Source of the DNA: Rhynchopus euleeides
Lineage: Eukaryota > Euglenozoa > Diplonemea > Diplonemida > Diplonemidae
DNA: 64,000 bases
Assembly: GCA_963210315.1 (NCBI GenBank)
Contig: OY723286.1
Location: 1 to 64,000, forward strand
Direction: 5' to 3'
Below the pieces are notes generated by a model, which had not been told where the DNA came from, ran no database searches, and saw only the letters and a program-made list of their open reading frames with translations. The translations under genes were made by a program, and so were the position numbers. Shown one piece after another: positions 55,201-64,000 of the stretch (position 1 is the first letter of the stretch; every line of letters begins with the position of its first letter).

Positions 55201-57316
55201 CATGCAGGCAGCTCAAGATCCACATGCAGGCAGCTCAAGATCCACATGCAGGCAGCTCCTGGTTTTGCCAAGATCCACATGCAGGCAGCTCAAGATCCAC
55301 ATGCAGGCAGCTCACGGTTTTGCCAAGATCCACATGCAGGCAGCTCCTGGTTTTGCCAAGATCCACATGCAGGCAGCTCAAGATCCACATGCAGGCAGCT
55401 CCTGGTTTTGCCAAGATCCACATGCAGGCAGCTCAAGATCCACATGCGGGCAGCTCAAGATCCACATGCAGGCAGCTCAAGATCCACATGCAGGCAGCTC
55501 CTGGTTTTGCCAAGATCCACATGCAGGCAGCTCAAGATCCACATGCAGGCAGCTCAAGATCCACATGCAGGCAGCTCCTGGTTTTGCCAAGATCCACATG
55601 CAGGCAGCTCAAGATCCACATGCAGGCAGCTCAAGATCCACATGCAGGCAGCTCACGGTTTTGCCAAGATCCACATGCAGGCAGCTCCTGGTTTTGCCAA
55701 GATCCACATGCAGGCAACTCAAGATCCACATGCAGGCAGCTCAAGATCCACATGCAGGCAGCTCACGGTTTTGCCAAGATCCACATGCAGGCAGCTCAAG
55801 ATCCACATGCAGGCAGCTCACGGTTTTGCCAAGATCCACATGCAGGCAGCTCAAGATCCACATGCAGGCAGCTCAAGATCCACATGCAGGCAGCTCCTGG
55901 TTTTGCCAAGATCCACATGCAGGCAGCTCAAGATCCACATGCAGGCAGCTCACGGTTTTGCCAAGATCCACATGCAGGCAGCTCCTGGTTTTGCCAAGAT
56001 CCACATGCAGGCAGCTCAAGATCCACATGCAGGCAGCTCAAGATCCACATGCAGGCAGCTCCTGGTTTTGCCAAGATCCACATGCAGGCAGCTCAAGATC
56101 CACATGCAGGCAGGTCACGGTTTTGCCAAGATCCACATGCAGACAGCTCCTGGTTTTGCCAAGATCCACATGCAGGCAGCTCAAGATCCACATGCAGGCA
56201 GCTCAAGATCCACATGCAGGCAGCTCCTGGTTTTGCCAAGATCCACATGCAGGCAGCTCAAGATCCACATGCAGGCAGCTCAAGATCCACATGCAGGCAG
56301 CTCCTGGTTTTGCCAAGATCCACATGCAGGCAGCTCAAGATCCACATGCAGGCAGCTCCTGGTTTTGCCAAGATCCACATGCAGGCAGCTCAAGATCCAC
56401 ATGCAGGCAGCTCACGGTTTTGCCAAGATCCACATGCAGGCAGATCAAGATCCACATGCAGGCAGCTCCTGGTTTTGCCAAGATCCACATGCAGGCAGCT
56501 CAAGATCCACATGCAGGCAGCTCACGGTTTTGCCAAGATCCACATGCAGGCAGCTCCTGGTTTTGCCAAGATCCACATGCAGGCAGCTCAAGATCCACAT
56601 GCAGGCAGCTCAAGATCCACATGCAGGCAGCTCAAGATCCACATGCAGGCAGTTCAAGATCCACATGCAGGCAGCTCCTGGTTTTACCAAGATCCACATG
56701 CAGGCAGCTCAAGATCCACATGCAGGCAGCTCAAGATCCACATGCAGGCAGCTCCTGGTTTTGCCAAGATCCACATGCAGGCAGCTCACGGTTTTGCCAA
56801 GATCCACATGCAGGCAGCTCCTGGTTTTGCCAAGATCCACATGCAGGCAGCTCAAGATCCACATGCAGGCAGCTGAAGATCCACATGCAGGCAGCTCCTG
56901 GTTTTGCCAAGATCCACATGCAGGCAGCTCCTGGTTTTGCCAAGATCCACATGCAGGCAGCTCAAGATCCACATGCAGGCAGCTCACGGTTTTGCCAAGA
57001 TCCACATGCAGACAGCTCCTGGTTTTGCCAAGATCCACATGCAGGCAGCTCAAGATCCACATGCAGGCAGCTCAAGATCCACATGCAGGCAGCTCACGGT
57101 TTTGCCAAGATCCACATGCAGGCAGCTCAAGATCCACATGCAGGCAGCTCCTGGTTTTGCCAAGATCCACATGCAGGCAGCTCCTGGTTTTGCCAAGATC
57201 CACATGCAGGCAGCTCAAGATCCACATGCAGGCAGCTCAAGATCCACATGCAGGCAGCTCACGGTTTTGCCAAGATCCACATGCAGGCAGCTCAAGATCC
57301 ACATGCAGGCAGCTGA
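52250..57316 (+). repeat. Higher-order repeat pair, offset 2904-2926 bp, with a 550-bp duplication
   Basis: TTTTGACAAG followed by CATGAAGGC occurs at 52252 and 55156 (offset 2904), with CATGCGGGC near 52542 and 55446. TTTTACCAAG and CTGAAG occur near 53758/53948 and 56684/56874 (offset 2926, a shift of 22 bp or one short unit). Between 53.7 and 54.6 kb a 550-bp segment with the CAGTTCAAG, TTTTACCAAG and CTGAAG markers is duplicated in tandem (53948 and 54498). A run of four c1 units follows at about 54.64-54.77 kb. Confidence 0.8.
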
Positions 57317-58859
57317 AGATCCACATGCAGGCAGCTCCTGGTTTTGCCAAGATCCACATGCAGGCAGCTCCTGGTTTTGCCAAGATCCACATGCAGGCAG
57401 CTCAAGATCCACATGCAGGCAGCTCACGGTTTTGCCAAGATCCACATGCAGACAGCTCCTGGTTTTGCCAAGATCCACATGCAGGCAGCTCAAGATCCAC
57501 ATGCAGGCAGCTCAAGATCCACATGCAGGCAGCTCACGGTTTTGCCAAGATCCACATGCAGGCAGCTCAAGATCCACGTGCAGGCAGCTCAAGATCCACA
57601 TGCAGGCAGCTCCTGGTTTTGCCAAGATCCACATGCAGGCAGCTCCTGGTTTTGCCAAGATCCACATGCAGGCAGCTCAAGATCCACATGCAGGCAGCTC
57701 CTGGTTTTGCCAAGATCCACATGCAGGCAGCTCAAGATCCACATGCAGGCAGCTCAAGATCCACATGCAGGCAGCTCCTGGTTTTGCCAAGATCCACATG
57801 CAGGCAGCTCAAGATCCACATGCAGGCAGCTCACGGTTTTGCCAAGATCCACATGCAGGCAGCTCCTGGTTTTGCCAAGATCCACATGCAGGCAGCTCAA
57901 GATCCACATGCAGGCAGCTCAAGATCCACATGCAGGCAGCGCAAGATCCACATGCAGGCAGCTCCTGGTTTTGCCAAGATCCACATGCAGGCAGCTCAAG
58001 ATCCACATGCAGGCAGCTCACGGTTTTGCCAAGATCCACATGCAGACAGCTCCTGGTTTTGCCAAGATCCACATGCAGGCAGCTCAAGATCCACATGCAG
58101 GCAGCTCAAGATCCACATGCAGGCAGCTCCTGGTTTTGCCAAGATCCACATGCAGGCAGCTCAAGATCCACATGCAGGCAGCTCACGGTTTTGCCAAGAT
58201 CCACATGCAGACAGCTCCTGGTTTTGCCAAGATCCACATGCAGGCAGCTCCTGGTTTTGCCAAGATCCACATGCAGGCAGCTCAAGATCCACATGCAGGC
58301 AGCTCACGGTTTTGCCAAGATCCACATGCAGACAGCTCCTGGTTTTGCCAAGATCCACATGCAGGCAGCTCCTGGTTTTGCCAAGATCCACATGCAGGCA
58401 GCTCCTGGTTTTGCCAAGATCCACATGCAGGCAGCTCAAGATCCACATGCAGGCAGCTCCTGGTTTTGCCAAGATCCACATGCAGGCAGCTCAAGATCCA
58501 CATGCAGGCAGCTCCTGGTTTTGCCAAGATCCACATGCAGGCAGCTCAAGATCCACATGCAGGCAGCTCAAGATCCACATGCAGGCAGCTCAAGATCCAC
58601 ATGCAGGCAGCTCCTGGTTTTGCCAAGATCCACATGCAGGCAGCTCACGGTTTTGCCAAGATCCACATGCAGGCAGCTCAAGATCCACATGCAGGCAGCT
58701 CAAGATCCACATGCAGGCAGCTCAAGATCCACATGCAGGCAGCTCACGGTTTTGCCAAGATCCACATGCAGGCAGCTCAAGATCCACATGCAGGCAGCTC
58801 AAGATCCACATGCAGGCAGCTCCTGGTTTTGCCAAGATCCACATGCAGGCAGCTCAAGA

Positions 58860-61800
58860 TCCACATGCAGGCAGCTCACGGTTTTGTCAAGATCCACATG
58901 CAGGCAGCTCCTGGTTTTGCCAAGATCCACATGCAGGCAGCTCAAGATCCACATGCAGGCAGCTCAAGATCCACATGCAGGCAGCTCCTGGTTTTGCCAA
59001 GATCCACATGCAGGCAGCTCAAGATCCACATGCAGGCAGCTCAAGATCCACATGCAGGCAGCTCACGGTTTTGCCAAGATCCAGATGCAGGCAGCTCAAG
59101 ATCCACATGCAGGCAGCTCAAGATCCACATGCAGGCAGCTCAAGATCCACATGCAGGCAGCTCACGGTTTTGCCAAGATCCACATGCAGGCAGCTCAAGA
59201 TCCACATGCAGGCAGCTCAAGATCCACATGCAGGCAGCTCCTGCTTTTGCCAAGATCCACATGCAGGCAGCTCACGGTTTTGCCAAGATCCACATGCAGG
59301 CAGCTCCTGGTTTTGCCAAGATCCACATGCAGGCAGCTCAAGATCCACATGCAGGCAGCTCAAGATCCACATGCAGGCAGCTCCTGGTTTTGCCAAGATC
59401 CACATGCAGGCAGCTCAAGATCCACATGCAGGCAGCTCACGGATTTGCCAAGATCCACATGCAGACAGCTCCTGGTTTTGCCAAGATCCACATGCAGGCA
59501 GCTCAAGATCCACATGCAGGCAGCTCACGGTTTTGCCAAGATCCACATGCAGGCAGCTCCTGGTTTTGCCAAGATCCACATGCAGGCAGCTCCTGGTTTT
59601 GCCAAGATCGACATGCAGGCAGCTCAAGATCCACATGCAGGCAGCTCACGGTTTTGCCAAGATCCACATGCAGACAGCTCCTGGTTTTGCCAAGATCCAC
59701 ATGCAGGCAGCTCCTGGTTTTGCCAAGATCCACATGCAGGCAGCTCCTGGTTTTGCCAAGATCGACATGCAGGCAGCTCAAGATCCACATGCAGGCAGCT
59801 CACGGTTTTGCCAAGATCCACATGCAGGCAGCTCAAGATCCACATGCAGGCAGCTCAAGATCCACATGCAGGCAGCTCCTGGTTTTGCCAAGATCCACAT
59901 GCAGGCAGCTCAAGATCCACATGCAGGCAGCTCACGGTTTTGCCAAGATCCACATGCAGGCAGCTCCTGGTTTTGCCAAGATCCACATGCAGGCAGCTCC
60001 TGGTTTTGCCAAGATCGACATGCAGGCAGCTCAAGATCCACATGCAGGCAGCTCACGGTTTTGCCAAGATCCACATGCAGACAGCTCCTGGTTTTGCCAA
60101 GATCCACATGCAGGCAGCTCAAGATCCACATGCAGGCAGCTCAAGATCCACATGCAGGCAGCTCAAGATCCACATGCAGGCAGCTCCTGGTTTTGCCAAG
60201 ATCCACATGCAGGCAGCTCACGGTTTTGCCAAGATCCACATGCAGGCAGCTCCTGGTTTTGCCAAGATCCACATGCAGGCAGCTCAAGATCCACATGCAG
60301 GCAGCTCAAGATCCACATGCAGGCAGGTCACGGTTTTGCCAAGATCCACATGCAGGCAGCTCACGGTTTTGCCAAGATCCACATGCAGGCAGCTCACGGT
60401 TTTGCCAAGATCCACATGCAGGCAGCTCAAGATCCACATGCAGGCAGCTCACGGTTTTGCCAAGATCCACATGCAGGCAGCTCAAGATCCACATGCAGGC
60501 AGCTCACGGTTTTGCCAAGATCCACATGCAGGCAGCTCACGGTTTTGCCAAGATCCACATGCAGGCAGCTCAAGATCCACATGCAGGCAGCTCAAGATCC
60601 ACATGCAGGCAGCTCAAGATCCACATGCAGGCAGCTCACGGTTTTGCCAAGATCCACATGCAGGCAGCTCAAGATCCACATGCAGGCAGCTCAAGATCCA
60701 CATGCAGGCAGCTCCTGGTTTTGCCAAGATCCACATGCAGGCAGCTCAAGATCCACATGCAGGCAGCTCACGGTTTTGTCAAGATCCACATGCAGGCAGC
60801 TCCTGGTTTTGCCAAGATCCACATGCAGGCAGCTCAAGATCCACATGCAGGCAGCTCAAGATCCACATGCAGGCAGCTCCTGGTTTTGCCAAGATCCACA
60901 TGCAGGCAGCTCAAGATCCACATGCAGGCAGCTCAAGATCCACATGCAGGCAGCTCACGGTTTTGCCAAGATCCAGATGCAGGCAGCTCAAGATCCACAT
61001 GCAGGCAGCTCAAGATCCACATGCAGGCAGCTCAAGATCCACATGCAGGCAGCTCACGGTTTTGCCAAGATCCACATGCAGGCAGCTCAAGATCCACATG
61101 CAGGCAGCTCAAGATCCACATGCAGGCAGCTCCTGCTTTTGCCAAGATCCACATGCAGGCAGCTCACGGTTTTGCCAAGATCCACATGCAGGCAGCTCCT
61201 GGTTTTGCCAAGATCCACATGCAGGCAGCTCAAGATCCACATGCAGGCAGCTCAAGATCCACATGCAGGCAGCTCCTGGTTTTGCCAAGATCCACATGCA
61301 GGCAGCTCAAGATCCACATGCAGGCAGCTCACGGATTTGCCAAGATCCACATGCAGACAGCTCCTGGTTTTGCCAAGATCCACATGCAGGCAGATCAAGA
61401 TCCACATGCAGGCAGCTCACGGTTTTGCCAAGATCCACATGCAGGCAGCTCCTGGTTTTGCCAAGATCCACATGCAGGCAGCTCAAGATCCACATGCAGG
61501 CAGCTCACGGTTTTGCCAAGATCCACATGCAGGCAGCTCCTGGTTTTGCCAAGATCCACATGCAGGCAGCTCCTGGTTTTGCCAAGATCGACATGCAGGC
61601 AGCTCAAGATCCACATGCAGGCAGCTCACGGTTTTGCCAAGATCCACATGCAGACAGCTCCTGGTTTTGCCAAGATCCACATGCAGGCAGCTCAAGATCC
61701 ACATGCAGGCAGCTCAAGATCCACATGCAGGCAGCTCAAGATCCACATGCAGGCAGCTCCTGGTTTTGCCAAGATCCACATGCAGGCAGCTCACGGTTTT

Positions 61801-62110
61801 GCCAAGATCCACATGCAGGCAGCTCCTGGTTTTGGCAAGATCCACATGCAGGCAGCTCAAGATCCACATGCAGGCAGCTCAAGATCCACATGCAGGCAGG
61901 TCACGGTTTTGCCAAGATCCACATGCAGGCAGCTCACGGTTTTGCCAAGATCCACATGCAGGCAGCTCACGGTTTTGCCAAGATCCACATGCAGGCAGCT
62001 CAAGATCCACATGCAGGCAGCTCACGGTTTTGCCAAGATCCACATGCAGGCAGCTCAAGATCCACATGCAGGCAGCTCACGGTTTTGCCAAGATCCACAT
62101 GCAGGCAGCT
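58860..62110 (+). repeat. Higher-order repeat pair, offset 1892 bp, with runs of c2 units
   Basis: TTTTGTCAAG (58886 and 60778), CCAGATGCAGG (near 59083 and 60975), CTGCTTTTGCC (59241 and 61133), CGGATTTGCC (59443 and 61335) recur at 1892 bp (172 modules). Later the offset falls to 1573 bp, so 319 bp was gained or lost. ATCGACATG, a change limited to this right end, marks units near 59609, 59763, 60016 and 61589. Three or more c2 units follow each other at about 60.33-60.42 and 61.90-61.99 kb, an order I did not see elsewhere. Confidence 0.78.
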
Positions 62111-62186
62111 CAAGATCGACATGCAGGCAGCTCAAGATCCACATGCAGGCAGCTCACGGTTTTGCCAAGATCCACATGCAGGCAGC

Positions 62187-64000
62187 TCAAGATCCACATG
62201 CAGGCAGCTCCTCGTTTTGCCAAGATCCACATGCAGGCAGCTCCTGGTTTTGCCAAGATCCACATGCAGGCAGCTCAAGATCCACATGCAGGCAGCTCAC
62301 GGTTTTGCCAAGATCCACATGCAGGCAGCTCAAGATCCACATGCAGGCAGCTCCTGGTTTTGCCAAGGTCCACATGCAGGCAGCTCAAGATCCACATGCA
62401 GGCAGCTCCTGGTTTTGCCAAGATCCACATGCAGGCAGCTCAAGATCCACATGCAGGCAGCTCACGGTTTTGCCAAGATCCACATGCAGACAGCTCCTGG
62501 TGTTGCCAAGATCCACATGCAGGCAGCTCAAGATCCACATGCAGGCAGCTCACGGTTTTGCCAAGATCCACATGCAGACAGCTCCTGGTTTTGCCAAGAT
62601 CCACATGCAGGCAGCTCAAGATCCACATGCAGGCAGCTCACGGTTTTGCCAAGATCCACATGCAGGCAGCTCAAGATCCACATGCAGGCAGCTCCTGGTT
62701 TTGCCAAGATCCACATGCAGGCAGCTCAGGGTCCACATGCAGGCAGCTCACGGTTTTGCCAAGATCCACATGCAGGCAGCTCAAGATCCACATGCAGGCA
62801 GCTCAAGATCCACATGCAGGCAGCTCAAGATCCACATCCAGGCAGCTCACGGTTTTGCCAAGATCCACCTGCAGGCAGCTCAAGATCCACATGCAGGCAG
62901 CTCCTGGTTTTGCCAAGATCCACATGCAGGCAGCTCCTGGTTTTGCCAAGATCCACATGCAGGCAGCTCAAGATCCACATGCAGGCAGCTCCTGGTTTTG
63001 CCAAGATCCACATGCAGGCAGCTCAAGATCCACATGCAGGCAGCTCACGGTTTTGCCAAGATCCACATGCAGGCAGCTCCTGGTTTTGCCAAGATCCACA
63101 TGCAGGCAGCTCAAGATCCACATGCAGGCAGCTCCTGGTTTTGCCAAGATCCACATGCAGGCAGCTCCTGGTTTTGCCAAGATCCACATGCAGGCAGCTC
63201 AAGATCCACATGCAGGCAGCTCACGGTTTTGCCAAGATCCACATGCAGGCAGCTCAAGATCCACATGCAGGCAGCTCCTGGTTTTGCCAAGATCCACATG
63301 CAGGCAGCTCCTGGTTTTGCCAAGATCCACATGCAGGCAGCTCAAGATCCACATGCAGGCAGCTCACGGTTTTGCCAAGATCCACATGCAGACAGCTCCT
63401 GGTTTTGCCAAGATCCACATGCAGGCAGCTCAAGATCCACATGCAGGCAGCTCACGGTTTTGCCAAGATCCACATGCAGGCAGCTCAAGATCCACATGCA
63501 GGCAGCTCCTGGTTTTGCCAAGGTCCACATGCAGGCAGCTCAAGATCCACATGCAGGCAGCTCCTGGTTTTGCCAAGATCCACATGCAGGCAGCTCAAGA
63601 TCCACATGCAGGCAGCTCACGGTTTTGCCAAGATCCACATGCAGACAGCTCCTGGTGTTGCCAAGATCCACATGCAGGCAGCTCAAGATCCACATGCAGG
63701 CAGCTCACGGTTTTGCCAAGATCCACATGCAGACAGCTCCTGGTTTTGCCAAGATCCACATGCAGGCAGCTCAAGATCCACATGCAGGCAGCTCACGGTT
63801 TTGCCAAGATCCACATGCAGGCAGCTCAAGATCCACATGCAGGCAGCTCACGGTTTTGCCAAGATCCACATGCAGACAGCTCCTGGTTTTGCCAAGATCC
63901 ACATGCAGGCAGCTCAAGATCCACATGCAGGCAGCTCACGGTTTTGCCAAGATCCACATGCAGGCAGCTCAAGATCCACATGCAGGCAGCTCCTGGTTTT
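62187..64000 (+). repeat. Higher-order repeat, period 1155 bp, truncated by the window edge
   Basis: CCAAGGTCC (near 62367 and 63522) and CTGGTGTTGCC (near 62501 and 63656) recur at 1155 bp (105 modules) with matching unit order between them. The second copy is cut by the right edge of the window, so a third copy may follow outside it. Nearby single changes include CTCGTTTTGCC (about 62211), CACATCCAGG (about 62835) and CACCTGCAGG (about 62868). Confidence 0.75.

Larger units (their letters stand above)
3042..64000 (+). repeat. Satellite array of 22-bp and 33-bp units on an 11-bp register
   Basis: About 61 kb is made only of modules a (AAGATCCACAT), b (GCAGGCAGCTC) and optional spacers c1 (CTGGTTTTGCC) or c2 (ACGGTTTTGCC). 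Module a is followed by b; b is followed by a, c1 or c2; spacers do not occur twice in a row. Each unit carries GATC, CATG and AGCT, and a CACATG E-box-like hexamer; c modules end in GCC, which with the following AA makes an NFI-like half-site GCCAA. Base content is about 55% GC in both unit types. The only regular CpG is in c2. Variation is nearly all substitutions, and spacing stays in multiples of 11 at every point tested. The + strand consensus has no stop triplet; the minus strand has TGA wherever b is followed by a or c2. No gene, RNA gene or transposon is visible. The array continues past the right edge. Confidence 0.97.

Noticed and set aside
3040-63783. Many minus-strand open frames of 62 to 150 residues beginning MWIL
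   Set aside because: They are the same repeat read backwards; each spans the gap between TGA triplets created at unit boundaries. Their lengths follow the unit order, not selection on a protein.
3042-64000. CRISPR array (22-bp direct repeat with 11-bp spacers)
   Set aside because: The spacers are only 11 bp, come in essentially two forms and are often absent; there are no cas genes or leader. This is a satellite.
3042-64000. Centromeric satellite with CENP-B boxes
   Set aside because: I see no match to the 17-bp CENP-B box core in any module or module boundary. A centromeric role is possible but nothing in the sequence shows it.
3042-64000. Transposable element, tRNA or other RNA gene inside the array
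   Set aside because: No stretch departs from the module pattern by more than scattered substitutions, so there is no room for an inserted element or RNA gene.

Overview
The window contains no recognisable gene. It consists of tandem repeats from end to end: a perfect octanucleotide array (1-3020), a short junction (about 3019-3041), and a satellite array that fills the rest (3042-64000) and runs off the right edge. An uninterrupted satellite of at least 61 kb with nested higher-order repeats points to a eukaryotic nuclear chromosome in heterochromatin. I cannot name the lineage; I do not recognise this satellite or the octamer from memory.

The satellite is built from 11-bp modules: a = AAGATCCACAT, b = GCAGGCAGCTC, and an optional spacer c in two main forms, c1 = CTGGTTTTGCC and c2 = ACGGTTTTGCC. 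The array reads as (optional c, then a, then b) repeated, giving a 22-bp short unit (ab) and 33-bp long units (c1ab, c2ab). Module register is constant wherever I checked: module a starts at positions equal to 6 modulo 11 at 3042, 19993, 32324, 46481, 57316 and 63971. The order of short, c1 and c2 units is not random. Blocks of 0.4 to 5 kb recur in the same order with the same diagnostic substitutions, at offsets that are always multiples of 11 (418, 550, 858, 1155, 1210, 1892, 2200, 2376, 2618, 2904, 2959, 3355, 5016 bp).

Region by region: 1-3020 is about 377.5 perfect copies of TTGCGGGT. 3019-3041 is a shortened c2-type unit with one T-to-G change that contains one octamer. From 3 to about 36 kb the satellite is highly homogeneous, with large higher-order repeats (5016, 3355, 1210, 2959, 2618 bp). 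From about 36 kb to the right end, private substitutions are more frequent and higher-order repeats are shorter and more mosaic.

The most interesting observation is that the octamer appears to have grown out of the satellite itself. The c2 spacer contains CGGTTTTGC; one T-to-G change gives CGGGTTTGC, which is one octamer plus one base, and this variant is preserved in satellite context at the junction. The octamer strand is G-rich, free of stop codons in all six frames, has one CpG per 8 bp, and can form G-quadruplexes. Its orientation is wrong for a chromosome end in either reading of the contig. Very long open frames cover the left part of the window on the + strand, but they are a by-product of repeats without stop triplets and are not annotated as genes.
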